From Coriobacteriia bacterium (lineage in GTDB: Bacteria > Actinomycetota > Coriobacteriia > Anaerosomatales > PALSA-660), in NCBI GenBank assembly GCA_025361335.1, contig JANYAK010000060.1, positions 1 through 43,041 of the forward strand: 43,041 nt of DNA, written 5' to 3'. The position numbers and the translations under genes were made by a program. The notes beneath the pieces were generated by a model that did no database searches, had not been told where the DNA came from, and worked only from the letters and a program-made list of their open reading frames with translations. Below, piece by piece: positions 23,159 to 31,922 of this stretch. Position 1 is the stretch's first letter. Each line of letters opens with the position of its first letter.

Positions 23159-24124
23159 GTGTCGTTGCGCCCGGCAGACATACGGGATCTCGTGTTCGCC
23201 GGTCTGGCCACCGTGGCGGGCGCGACGCTCGCCGCGGATGTCCCATTCATCGGCGTGCCGCTCGCGGCTGCGGCGCTGGGATGGCTCGCATACCGCCACG
23301 GGTACGCGACGGCCATCGCCGCATCCCTGCTGGTGACGGCCGCCTTGGTCCCGGTCATGCATGGCGTGCTTCCGGTCGTGTTCATCGGTCCGATGCTGCT
23401 CGCGGCCGGACCCGGCACGGCATGGGCGCTGACGCGCTGGCGCGCACTGACGGTCGTCGGCGTGCTCACGCTGGTTCTGTTCGCATCGGCCCTGTCGCTC
23501 GACGTCGCATCCGCGGCCTCGCGCGGCGGCAGTCTGCTGGCCCAGCGCACGACCGAGGCGAACGCCATGCGGCGGTTCGTCGTTCTGTCAGGCGCGCAGT
23601 CGGCGCCCAAGGATGCGGCGACCGTGAAGATGCTGGCCGATCAGACCGCTCGCGGCTGGATGGCTTTGTGGCCGAGCCTGTATCTGTACATCTGGGGACT
23701 GTCGGCTCTGTTGGCCGTGCCGCTCGTGGCTCGCGCCGGTCGTGCCTTCGGCAGGTCGGTATCGTCGCTGCCGAAGCTCACCGAGTTCGATTTCAACCCG
23801 CATGTCGTCTGGCCGGTCATCGTGGGGCTCGCGCTGGTAGCGGGTGCGAGCTTCCTGCATCAACCGGATGGGTGGATCCAAGCCGTGGGCATGAACCTGC
23901 TGCTCCTCGTGCGGCCGATCCTCTTCTTCCAAGGGCTCGGCGACTTCGCGGCCCTGTACAAGAAGGCGGGAATCGGCAAGGTGGCCAGAGGGTTCGGTTT
24001 CGCCTTCCTGACATTGTCCGAGATGGCGATCCCGTCGGTCAGCGTGCTCGGCCTGCTGGACATCTTCGCGAACCTGCGGAAGCTGTCCCGCGGGGGCGCC
24101 GGGGTCTCCGCGGGACCGGCGTAG
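23159..24124 (+). CDS. DUF2232 membrane protein (YybS-like)
   Basis: The 321-aa protein has about eight transmembrane helices and the layout of the DUF2232/YybS family, which regularly lies between rpsR and rplI in Gram-positive genomes. The central soluble segment (about residues 119-158) contains Ser/Arg-rich sequence and the last helices include LRKLSRGG at the end. Its function is unknown, although it resembles small-molecule permeases in fold. It starts with GTG 1 bp after the rpsR stop, so the two are coupled. Confidence 0.85.
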   Translation: MSLRPADIRDLVFAGLATVAGATLAADVPFIGVPLAAAALGWLAYRHGYATAIAASLLVTAALVPVMHGVLPVVFIGPMLLAAGPGTAWALTRWRALTVVGVLTLVLFASALSLDVASAASRGGSLLAQRTTEANAMRRFVVLSGAQSAPKDAATVKMLADQTARGWMALWPSLYLYIWGLSALLAVPLVARAGRAFGRSVSSLPKLTEFDFNPHVVWPVIVGLALVAGASFLHQPDGWIQAVGMNLLLLVRPILFFQGLGDFAALYKKAGIGKVARGFGFAFLTLSEMAIPSVSVLGLLDIFANLRKLSRGGAGVSAGPA

Positions 24125-24254
24125 GGACCTCACCCGTTCGGCGGCGGCTCGCGACCGCACGGCGGAAACGTTCGAAAGAGTGGATAGTGTGGAAACCGCA
24201 GGCGCGGCGAAGGCCCGTCCTGTGGAAAGCGGACCCGGGACGTCCGGAGGACAC

Positions 24255-24284
24255 TTGAGTCTCCGAGCGCGACGGTCCTAGAGT
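24255..24284 (+). promoter_or_regulatory. Possible internal promoter before rplI
   Basis: TTGAGT (24255-24260) and TAGAGT (24279-24284) are 18 bp apart. They lie in the 217-bp gap after the DUF2232 gene, the longest break in this cluster, and could drive rplI and dnaB separately. Confidence 0.4.
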
Positions 24285-24341
24285 GAATGGCACTCCGCCC
24301 GGCGCGTGTCGCGCCGCGGCGAAGCAGATGAAGGAGATACG

Positions 24342-24962
24342 ATGAAGGTCATCCTGACCGCAGAGGTCAAGGGCAAAGGTCACGAGGGCGACGTCGTCGA
24401 AGTCGCGCGTGGCTATGCCGTGAACTACCTCATGCCCCGCAAGATGGCGATAACCGCCACCGTGGGCAATCTCAAGCAGCTCGACGCTCGGATGAGCAAC
24501 ATCCGCAAGCGGAACGACACGCGCCTGACCGAGGCGCAGAGCCTGGCCGCCTCCATCGAGGGCAAGATCGTGATCATCGAGGGCAAGGCCGGGGACGAAG
24601 GCAAGCTGTTCGGTTCCGTGACGACCCTCATGATCGAAGAGGCCATCGCGGCGCAGCTCGGCGTGGATGTCGACCATCGCCGCATGGATCTGGCCAAAGC
24701 CATCAAGATGCTCGGCGACCACGAAGTCGCCGTCAGCGTGTTCGGCGAGGTCAAGGCGACCGTGACGGTGCGGGTCGTGCGTGAAGGCGCCGGCTCGGAA
24801 GTGGCGGCAACCGTGCCGGCTCCTGAAGAGCCGGTCGCGGGCGACGTCGTCGACGAGACGGCTGCGCCGAACGACGCAGAGCCCGAGCTCGAAGCGGCCC
24901 CGGACGCGGAAGACGCGCAGCCCGAAGACGCCGCTGAGGATGAGGGCGCGCCGGCAGAGTAG
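24342..24962 (+). CDS. rplI: 50S ribosomal protein L9 with an acidic C-terminal tail
   Basis: The 206-aa protein has the normal L9 layout: an N-terminal domain starting MKVILTAEVKGKGHEGDVVE, a long connecting helix rich in charged residues, and the C-terminal domain with FGSVTTLMIEEAI and KMLGDHEVAVSVFGEV. About 55 extra residues after the second domain are almost only Glu, Asp, Ala and Pro. L9 is usually about 150 residues, so this tail is unusual. GAAGGAG precedes the ATG. Confidence 0.97.
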   Translation: MKVILTAEVKGKGHEGDVVEVARGYAVNYLMPRKMAITATVGNLKQLDARMSNIRKRNDTRLTEAQSLAASIEGKIVIIEGKAGDEGKLFGSVTTLMIEEAIAAQLGVDVDHRRMDLAKAIKMLGDHEVAVSVFGEVKATVTVRVVREGAGSEVAATVPAPEEPVAGDVVDETAAPNDAEPELEAAPDAEDAQPEDAAEDEGAPAE

Positions 24963-25059
24963 GCGGATCGGCGCGGGCGACGGCCGCTCTATGATGCGGC
25001 CGCGCCCGGCGCGGGTCTCGATGCACCATCGATCGACCGAGGCGTGGGGATGGGGGATC

Positions 25060-26466
25060 GTGGCGGAGAGGCAGCGACGCGACAAGGGCGACAGGCCGGC
25101 ACCGATGTCGTCTGCGGCCGACATGGTGCCGCCCCATAACCTGGATGCCGAGAAGTCGTTCCTCGGGGCCATGATGCTGTCCGCGGATGCGGCCGCGACC
25201 GGGTTGGGCATGGTCAAGGTGGACGACTTCTACCGTGCCGCCCACTCTCGCGTCCACGCCGCCGTGGAGCACCTGTTCAGCCGCGGCGAGCCGGTGGACG
25301 TCGTCACCGTGGCGGCGAGACTTGAAGCCTCGGGCGAGCTCGACCAGGTCGGGGGCAAGGCCTATCTGCTCGACATCGTGAACACCGTGCCGCTCGCGGG
25401 CAACGTCGCCCAGTACGCCAACATCGTGAAGCGCACGTCCATGCTGCGGCGGCTCATCCACGCCGCCACGGCCATCGCCGCACTCGGCTACCAAGCCCCC
25501 GACGACGTCGACGAGGTCGTCGAGCAGGCGGAGAAGCTCGTCTTCGACGTCACGAACGAGCGCGTGGAGGCGGCCTTCCGGCCCATCGACGAGCTGCTCG
25601 CGGAAGGTTGGGTCAAGCTCGGCGAGCTGTACGAACGCCAGGAGCACCTCACCGGCGTCAGCACGGGCTTCGACAGCCTCGACGAGATCCTGGCGGGCAT
25701 GCACCGCGGAGACCTCCTCATCCTCGCGGCGCGTCCCTCTGTTGGAAAGACGGCGTTCGCGCTCAACGTGGCGGTGAACGCGGCGCAGGATGGCGCCACG
25801 GTCGGCGTGTTCAGCCTCGAGATGGCTTCGGAGCAACTGGTCATGCGCATCCTGTCTTCGGAGTCGCGCGTCGACTCCCAGCGGCTGCGGACCGGGCGAC
25901 TCTCCGACGCCGACTGGAAGCCTTTGATGGACGCGATGGGCCGTCTGGATACCTGCGATCTGCATGTCGACGACACACCCGCTCTCTCGGTCCTCGAGTT
26001 GCGGGCCAAGGCTCGTCGCCTGCTTCGCGGGAAGAAGGTCGGGCTGATCATCGTCGACTACCTGCAGCTCATGCAGCCGCAGGGTCGGCGCAGCGAGAAC
26101 CGGCAGGTCGAGATCGCCGAGATCAGCCGCGGGCTTAAGATCCTGGCGAAGGAGGTCGACTGCCCGGTGCTGGCCCTCTCGCAGCTCTCCCGCGCCGTCG
26201 AGCAGCGCGCTGACAAGCGGCCCGTACTGTCGGACCTGCGTGAGAGCGGCGCTATCGAACAGGACGCGGACGTCGTCATGTTCATCCATCGCGACGCTTG
26301 GGGACGCGGCGAGGACGACGACAGCGGGGGCGGGTCCAAGATGCCGCCCAAGGGCGTGGCCGAGATCATCGTCGCCAAACATCGCAACGGGCCCACCGGG
26401 ACCGCTCAGCTGGTGTACCACGAGCAGCACATGCGTTTCGTCGAGCCGACCAAGCATCCGGCGTAG
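25060..26466 (+). CDS. dnaB: Replicative DNA helicase
   Basis: The 468-aa protein begins with a PPHNLDAEKSFLGAMML segment and the N-terminal helical domain, followed by the RecA-like motor. The Walker A motif is RPSVGKTAF, the Walker B motif is IIVDYLQLM, and the arginine-finger region SRGLKILAKEV, the QLSRAVE motif and DLRESGAIEQ are present. It opens the fork as a hexamer moving 5' to 3' on the lagging strand. No intein interrupts the Walker A or later motifs. The GTG at 25060 gives a short basic leader; an ATG at 25105 is an alternative start. Confidence 0.97.
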   Translation: MAERQRRDKGDRPAPMSSAADMVPPHNLDAEKSFLGAMMLSADAAATGLGMVKVDDFYRAAHSRVHAAVEHLFSRGEPVDVVTVAARLEASGELDQVGGKAYLLDIVNTVPLAGNVAQYANIVKRTSMLRRLIHAATAIAALGYQAPDDVDEVVEQAEKLVFDVTNERVEAAFRPIDELLAEGWVKLGELYERQEHLTGVSTGFDSLDEILAGMHRGDLLILAARPSVGKTAFALNVAVNAAQDGATVGVFSLEMASEQLVMRILSSESRVDSQRLRTGRLSDADWKPLMDAMGRLDTCDLHVDDTPALSVLELRAKARRLLRGKKVGLIIVDYLQLMQPQGRRSENRQVEIAEISRGLKILAKEVDCPVLALSQLSRAVEQRADKRPVLSDLRESGAIEQDADVVMFIHRDAWGRGEDDDSGGGSKMPPKGVAEIIVAKHRNGPTGTAQLVYHEQHMRFVEPTKHPA

Positions 26467-26507
26467 GTCCGTCGGCTCGCGAGGGTCCCCGCGATCAAGG
26501 GTAGCGA

Positions 26508-27968
26508 ATGACCGACGAACGGTATGACGTTGTCATCGTGGGAGCCGGCCCCGCCGGCATTTTCGCGGCACTGGAGTTGGCGAGGTCGAACGGTGCCGCG
26601 GTCGGCCTCCACGGCGCCGGAGCCTCCGCCGAAGCCCCCGCCTCCGCCGAACCCCCGGTCGCCTCCGGGCCGCCACGGGTCCTGCTGCTCGAGAAGGGGC
26701 ACGGCATCGAGCACCGGCATTGCCCCGCGAAGCAACGCGGATGCTCCGACTGCAAGGTGTGCGCGATCATGACCGGATGGGGCGGCGCCGGCGCGTTCTC
26801 CGACGGGAAGCTCACTCTGTCGACCGAGGTGGGCGGCTGGCTCGGTGAATACGTGGGCGCCGAGGAGCTCGGTCGCCTCGTCGGATACGCCGACGACATC
26901 TGGGTCGAGTTCGGCGCCACCTCGGACGTCCACGGGCCCGACCCCGACACCGCCGCACGCCTCGTACTCGAGGCCACGCTCGCGGACATGCGCCTGGTGC
27001 CGATGCGCGTTCGTCACATCGGAACGGACCGTTCGCCCGAGGTGCTGGAGGGGATGCGCAGGGAGCTGACTCGGCTCGGTGTGAGGATCCGCACCGACAC
27101 CGAGGTGGCACGCATACTCGTCGCCGACGGACGCGTCACCGGCGTGGCGCTGTCGGACGGCGAGACCATCGAGGCCGGCATCGTCATCGCGGCGCCCGGT
27201 CGCGAAGGAGCGGACTGGCTGGCCGAGCAGGCGCGCGCGCTCGGACTGGGCCTGACGAACAACGCCGTCGACATCGGCGTGCGGGTCGAGGTGCCTTCGG
27301 CCGTCATGGAGCCGCTGACCGACCCGCTCTACGAGGCGAAGCTGCTGTACCACTCCACGCAGTTCGGCGATGGGGTCCGCACGTTCTGCATGAACCCGTA
27401 CGGCGAGGTCACGACGGAGTCGTACGGCGGCATCACCACCGTCAACGGCCACTCGAACTCGGACCGCGGCTCCCGAACGGAGAACACCAACTTCGCGGTG
27501 CTCGTGAGCGTCTTGTTCACCGAGCCGTTCGACGACCCGATCATGTACGGCGAGTCGATCGCGCGGCTGGCGAACCTTCTCGGCAAGGGCATCATCGTCC
27601 AGCGGCTCGGCGACCTGAAGGCCGGGCGCCGCTCGACGCCCGCTCGGATGGCGCAGTCGCTCGTCCAGCCGAGCCTTCCCAGCGCGACCCCGGGCGACCT
27701 GGCGTTCGTCCTGCCGTACCGGCACCTCGCCGACATACTCGAGTTCCTCGAGGCCATGGACAAGCTCGCTCCCGGCGTCAACGGGCCCAGCACGCTCCTG
27801 TACGGCGTCGAGGTGAAGTTCTACAGCTCGCGCGTGGACGTGGGACCGGATCTGCAGACGAAGGTCGCCGGGCTCTACGCCGTCGGCGACGGGGCGGGTA
27901 TCACCCGCGGGCTCGTGCAGTCGAGCGCGAGCGGCGTGGTGGCCGCGCGTGCGGTGCTCGGGCGTTAA
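26508..27968 (+). CDS. FAD-dependent oxidoreductase, COG2509-like
   Basis: The 486-aa protein has an N-terminal dinucleotide-binding fold with VIVGAGPAGIFAALELA and a later RFG-like GDGAGITRGLVQSSASG near the C terminus, typical of COG2509-type FAD proteins. A CPAKQRGCSDCKVC segment near residues 72-85 followed by GWGGAGAFSDGKL is diagnostic of the group. An Ala/Pro-rich low-complexity stretch of about 30 residues (roughly 29-59) interrupts the first beta-alpha-beta unit, with a repeated ASAEAP/ASAEPP pattern. The substrate is unknown. It is 41 bp downstream of dnaB and could be co-transcribed. Confidence 0.88.
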   Translation: MTDERYDVVIVGAGPAGIFAALELARSNGAAVGLHGAGASAEAPASAEPPVASGPPRVLLLEKGHGIEHRHCPAKQRGCSDCKVCAIMTGWGGAGAFSDGKLTLSTEVGGWLGEYVGAEELGRLVGYADDIWVEFGATSDVHGPDPDTAARLVLEATLADMRLVPMRVRHIGTDRSPEVLEGMRRELTRLGVRIRTDTEVARILVADGRVTGVALSDGETIEAGIVIAAPGREGADWLAEQARALGLGLTNNAVDIGVRVEVPSAVMEPLTDPLYEAKLLYHSTQFGDGVRTFCMNPYGEVTTESYGGITTVNGHSNSDRGSRTENTNFAVLVSVLFTEPFDDPIMYGESIARLANLLGKGIIVQRLGDLKAGRRSTPARMAQSLVQPSLPSATPGDLAFVLPYRHLADILEFLEAMDKLAPGVNGPSTLLYGVEVKFYSSRVDVGPDLQTKVAGLYAVGDGAGITRGLVQSSASGVVAARAVLGR

Positions 27969-28010
27969 CCACGAGGTCGCCCGGCGCGTCGCCGACGGCC
28001 CCGTTCGGGG

Positions 28011-28655
28011 TCAGGCGCTCCAGTCCATGACCGCGAGCATCGCATCGAGGATCGCCTCGTCGTGCGCCGCAGCGTCGAACACCATGGCGGTCACGAAGTA
28101 GCCCACGTACAGGCTCATGAACGCGCGGACCCGGCCGCTGCGGTCCTCCTGGGTGCGCTCGAGGCCCAGAGCGCGGTCCACGCGCGGCATGAGCGCTTCG
28201 AGCTTGGCGACCATCGGGCGCGCCAGGTGCGCGCGGAACGTCTCTTGGAACGCGGCGTTGTGCGGGGCGGCCATCATCAGGGTCCCGACGATGGGCTTGC
28301 TGCTGCCTTCGAGGGCCGGGCGCCTGTGGATGGCGATCAGTTGACCCAGCGACTCGCGCAGGTTCTCCGGGTCCACGCCGTCGAGCATCTCCCCGGCCTC
28401 CTGGACCACGCGATCGCCCGCGAGCGCGACCATCTCCGCGAAGAGGGCTTCCTTGCTCGCGCAGTGGCGGTACAGGGCCGGCTCGCTCACGCCGAGTCGC
28501 GCGGCGATCTCGCGCATGGTGCCACCGCCATAGCCCTTCTCGGCGAACACGCACAGCGCGGCGTCGAGGACCTCGCCCCGGCGGCCTTCGACGAATCGCG
28601 AGAAGTAGCGCGGGACATCAGGGCAGCACCGCGTCCGCCGCGTCGGCGCCGTCAT
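28011..28655 (-). CDS. TetR-family regulator of the exporter operon
   Basis: The 214-aa protein has a TetR DNA-binding domain at about residues 20-70, with GGTMREIAARLGVSEPALYR and CASKEALFAEM, and a C-terminal ligand-binding region. It is the last gene of a seven-gene operon and overlaps the upstream ATPase gene by four bases (ATGA). TetR regulators in such arrangements commonly repress their own exporter until a substrate appears. The likely operator is the GTTAGT-N8-ACTAAC palindrome at the operon promoter, 6.3 kb upstream. Confidence 0.92.
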   Translation of the reverse strand: MTAPTRRTRCCPDVPRYFSRFVEGRRGEVLDAALCVFAEKGYGGGTMREIAARLGVSEPALYRHCASKEALFAEMVALAGDRVVQEAGEMLDGVDPENLRESLGQLIAIHRRPALEGSSKPIVGTLMMAAPHNAAFQETFRAHLARPMVAKLEALMPRVDRALGLERTQEDRSGRVRAFMSLYVGYFVTAMVFDAAAHDEAILDAMLAVMDWSA

Positions 28656-29644
28656 GCCCGCCCGCCCTGCCGGCCCACGAGATGCACGAACGCGTCCTCG
28701 AGCGTGGGTTCGACGCGGTCCACGCCGCGGACCTCGAAGCCCGCGGCGCCCAAAGTCGCGGTGAGGTCGGCCTGCGCTTCGGGCCGCTCGCCCACGTTGA
28801 CGTGCAGCATCGCGCCCTGCATGTAGGCCTCCTTCACGCCCGGACGGCCCTCGATCGTCGCCAGCGCCCCCTCGCCGTCGGAAACCTGCACCTGCAGGAT
28901 CGTGTCGCGGGACAGTTCGTCCTTGATCTCGTGCGGCGTGCCCTCCGCGATGATCGTGCCGCGGTAGATGAACGCGAGGCGGTTGCAGTGCGTCGCCTCG
29001 TCCATGTAGTGGGTCGTCACGAACAGCGTCACGCCGTCCGCCGCGAGCTCGTTGAGCAGCTCCCAGAAGTGGCGCCGCGCGGTCGGATCGACGCCCGATG
29101 TCGGCTCGTCCAGGAAGATGAGTCTCGGCTCGTGGATCGTCGCGCAGCCGAGCGCCAGGCGCTGCTTCCAGCCGACGGAGAGGTTGCCGGTCAGCTCCTT
29201 CTCTCGGCCGCGGAGGCCGGCCATGCTCAGGATGTAGCCTCGACGCTCGGCGAACTTCCTCGCGTCCAGGCCGTAGATGCCGGCGTAGAACTTCAGGTTC
29301 TCGTCGACTGTGAGGTCCTGGAAGAGGGAGAACTTCTGCGACATGTAGCCGATGTTGGCCCGCACCAGCTCCGCTTGGCTGCACACGTCGTAGCCCATGA
29401 CGCGAGCGCCACCGCCCGTGGGCTCGATGACGCCGCACAGCATGCGGATAGTCGTCGTCTTGCCCGACCCGTTGGGCCCGAGGAAGCCGAAGATCTCGCC
29501 CTTCTTCACCGTGAAGTCGATCCCGTCGACCGCGGCGAAGTCACCGAACACCTTGCGCATGCCGGACACGACTATCGCGTCGTCGGAGTGCGCCGCTTCC
29601 GGCACGCAGGCGAGGGTCCGTTCATGGCTCCAAGGCGTCCGCAC
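28652..29644 (-). CDS. ABC transporter ATP-binding protein (second ATPase)
   Basis: The 330-aa protein has Walker A GPNGSGKTTT, a Q-loop (MSQKFSL), Walker B LIFLDEPTSGVDP and a switch His in VTTHYMDEA. Its signature reads LSVGWKQR instead of LSGGQ, which recalls the second half of double ATPases such as E. coli YbhF. It is expected to power an ABC-2 exporter with the two permeases. A GTG start 15 bp after the permease stop is used; the N-terminal 20 residues are not conserved, so a start further in is possible. Confidence 0.9.
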   Translation of the reverse strand: MRTPWSHERTLACVPEAAHSDDAIVVSGMRKVFGDFAAVDGIDFTVKKGEIFGFLGPNGSGKTTTIRMLCGVIEPTGGGARVMGYDVCSQAELVRANIGYMSQKFSLFQDLTVDENLKFYAGIYGLDARKFAERRGYILSMAGLRGREKELTGNLSVGWKQRLALGCATIHEPRLIFLDEPTSGVDPTARRHFWELLNELAADGVTLFVTTHYMDEATHCNRLAFIYRGTIIAEGTPHEIKDELSRDTILQVQVSDGEGALATIEGRPGVKEAYMQGAMLHVNVGERPEAQADLTATLGAAGFEVRGVDRVEPTLEDAFVHLVGRQGGRA

Positions 29645-29659
29645 GATGCTGCACGCTCC

Positions 29660-30790
29660 CTAGTCGTTCAGCCGCTTCTGGAACCGGGTCAGGCCCAGCC
29701 CGAAAATGGCGACGGAGAAGACGATCATGGCGAGGAACTGGGGCCACAGGGCGACGAAGCCCGACCCCTTCACGAAGTTGGAGCGCACGATGACGAGGAT
29801 GTAGCGCAGCGGGATCAGGTACGTCAGTGGGATGAGCACCGCCGGCATCGAGCTGAGCGGGAAGACGAACCCGGACAGCATCATCGACGGCACCATGAGG
29901 AAGGTGCCCGCCTGCTGCGCCTGGTATCGCGTGCGCGACATGAGCGAGACGAGCATGCCCTGACCGAGCGCGGTGATCATGAACAGCGCCAGGCCGAGAC
30001 CCAGCACCGCGACCGATCCCGAGAACGGGACCTTGAACCACAGGGTCCCCACGGTGAACACGACGAGCACCTGGATGACCGCCACGCCCACGTACGGCAG
30101 CAGTTTGCCGATGAGGTACTCCGCCCGACCGATCGGAGTGACGAACAGCTGCTCCAGCGTGCCCCGTTCGCGTTCCTTCACGATCGACTGGCTCATGAGG
30201 TTCTGCGTCGACATCATGAGGATGAAGGCGAGCAGCGCCGGCACCATCGTGTTGACAGCGCGCATCGTCGGGTTGAACAGGACGCGCACCCGGGCGTCGA
30301 CGCCCGCCGGCGTGGTGGCGCCGGGTCTCGCGTTGGGGAACGGGTAGAGCTTGGCGTTCAGCGCCGCGACGATCGACCCGGCGTAGCCCTGCGCCACGGA
30401 CGCCGTCTTCGCGTCGGAGCCGTCGACGATCACCGATATCCGGGTCGCCTGCCCCCGCCTCACCTTGTCGGCGAAGCCCTCCGGGACGATGACCGCGACT
30501 TGCGCGACGTTCCCGTCCAGCGCCTTGCGCACGCCCGCCTCGTCCGAGGGCGTCGCGACCGTGACGAAGTAGCCGGAGCTCGTGAACCCCTCCACCACCC
30601 GATGCGAGGCCGGGGACCCGTCCTGGTCCAGGATGGCCGTGCGCAGGTCCTTCACGTCCGTGCCGATGACGTAGCCGAACATCACGAGCTGGATGACCGG
30701 GAGCACCAGGATGAGGGGGATCATCGAGCGGTCGCGGCGCAGCTGGGTGAACTCCTTCCACACGAGCAGCCATATGCGGCGGATCGACAT
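29660..30790 (-). CDS. ABC-2 type exporter permease (YbhR/YbhS-like, second)
   Basis: The 376-aa protein has one N-terminal helix after IWLLVWKEFTQLRRDRSM, a large outside domain (about residues 45-175), and five C-terminal helices. That is the ABC-2 fold seen in drug and glycoconjugate exporters. KERERGTLEQLFVTPIGRAE, just after the second helix, is the conserved cytoplasmic loop that docks the ATPase. It pairs with the neighbouring permease of equal length. The start at 30790 is 7 bp after the upstream stop. Confidence 0.92.
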   Translation of the reverse strand: MSIRRIWLLVWKEFTQLRRDRSMIPLILVLPVIQLVMFGYVIGTDVKDLRTAILDQDGSPASHRVVEGFTSSGYFVTVATPSDEAGVRKALDGNVAQVAVIVPEGFADKVRRGQATRISVIVDGSDAKTASVAQGYAGSIVAALNAKLYPFPNARPGATTPAGVDARVRVLFNPTMRAVNTMVPALLAFILMMSTQNLMSQSIVKERERGTLEQLFVTPIGRAEYLIGKLLPYVGVAVIQVLVVFTVGTLWFKVPFSGSVAVLGLGLALFMITALGQGMLVSLMSRTRYQAQQAGTFLMVPSMMLSGFVFPLSSMPAVLIPLTYLIPLRYILVIVRSNFVKGSGFVALWPQFLAMIVFSVAIFGLGLTRFQKRLND

Positions 30791-30797
30791 GGCCGCC

Positions 30798-31922
30798 TCA
30801 CGCTCTCTCTCGGTACAGCAAAGAGGACAGAACGAGCATGACCACCGCGTAGACGGCCAGCGCCGCGATCTGCGGCCACAGCACGTCGAAGCCGCCACCC
30901 TTGAGGAAGATGGTCCGTGTGATGACCATGAAGTAGCGCGCCGGGAACAGGTACGAGACGAACTGGAGGACCGGCGGGATCGAGCTGAGCGGGAAGATGA
31001 ACCCGGACAGCATGAACGCCGGCAGGAAGCTGATCATCATCGCCAGCTGGTTCGCCGTCTCGATCGACGACGCCCTCGCCGATACCAGGAGCCCGAGCCC
31101 GAGCGCGCAGATCACGAACAGCACGCTCGACAGCGCGAACAGCGCCACCGAGCCGCGGAACGGTATGCGGAACACGATCAGGCCGATGCCCGAGATCACC
31201 ACCACCTGCAGCGCGGCGATTCCCGCCCAGGGCAGCACTTTGCCCACCATGAGCTCGATGCGCCTGATGGGCGAGACGACCAGCTGTTCGTACGTGCCCT
31301 GCTCCTTCTCGCGCACGAGCGTGTTGGCCGTCTGCTGCACCGTGGTGATCGTCAACAGCAGCACGATGAGGCCCGGGACGAGGAACGCGGAGGAGCTGCC
31401 CTCCGGGTTGTACCAGACGCGGGCGAGCATGCTGAGCCCTCCCGACGGCAGACTGATGCCCTTGGCGTCGGCCTGCTCGACGGCCACGCGGGACCCGTAG
31501 ACGCGCGACAGTCCGGTGGCGTACGCCTGCCCGAGTTGCGCGGAGTTGGGCTCGGCCCCGTCGATGAGCACCTGCACGGGACCCGGCCGACCCGCGGTGA
31601 CCGCATCGCCGAATCCGGGGGGCAGGATGACCACGGCGACGTCCTCGCTGCGGTCGAACACCCCGTCGACCTGGTTCATCGCCACGAGGTTCTGCGTGAT
31701 CTTGAAGTAGTTGGACTGCTGCAGCACGTTGACGTACTGGCGGCTGAACGCGGAGTGGTCCTGGTCGAGCACGGCGGTGGGGATGTCCTTCACGTCGAAC
31801 GACACCGCGTACGCGAAGAGGAACAGCTGGAGCAGGGGCATCACGAGCACCGCGACGAGGGTCCGCTTGTCGCGGATGATGTGCAGGAACTCCTTGCGGG
31901 CGATGGCGAGGATGCGCCTCAT
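30798..31922 (-). CDS. ABC-2 type exporter permease (YbhR/YbhS-like, first)
   Basis: The 374-aa protein has the same layout as its downstream partner: an amphipathic KEFLHIIRDKRT start, one helix, an outside domain containing DVKDIPTAVLDQD, then helices with VREKEQGTYEQLVVSPIRR as the ATPase-facing loop. Two such half-size permeases form a full pore. The ATG overlaps the upstream ATPase stop by four bases (ATGA), so the two are translationally coupled. Confidence 0.92.
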   Translation of the reverse strand: MRRILAIARKEFLHIIRDKRTLVAVLVMPLLQLFLFAYAVSFDVKDIPTAVLDQDHSAFSRQYVNVLQQSNYFKITQNLVAMNQVDGVFDRSEDVAVVILPPGFGDAVTAGRPGPVQVLIDGAEPNSAQLGQAYATGLSRVYGSRVAVEQADAKGISLPSGGLSMLARVWYNPEGSSSAFLVPGLIVLLLTITTVQQTANTLVREKEQGTYEQLVVSPIRRIELMVGKVLPWAGIAALQVVVISGIGLIVFRIPFRGSVALFALSSVLFVICALGLGLLVSARASSIETANQLAMMISFLPAFMLSGFIFPLSSIPPVLQFVSYLFPARYFMVITRTIFLKGGGFDVLWPQIAALAVYAVVMLVLSSLLYRERA

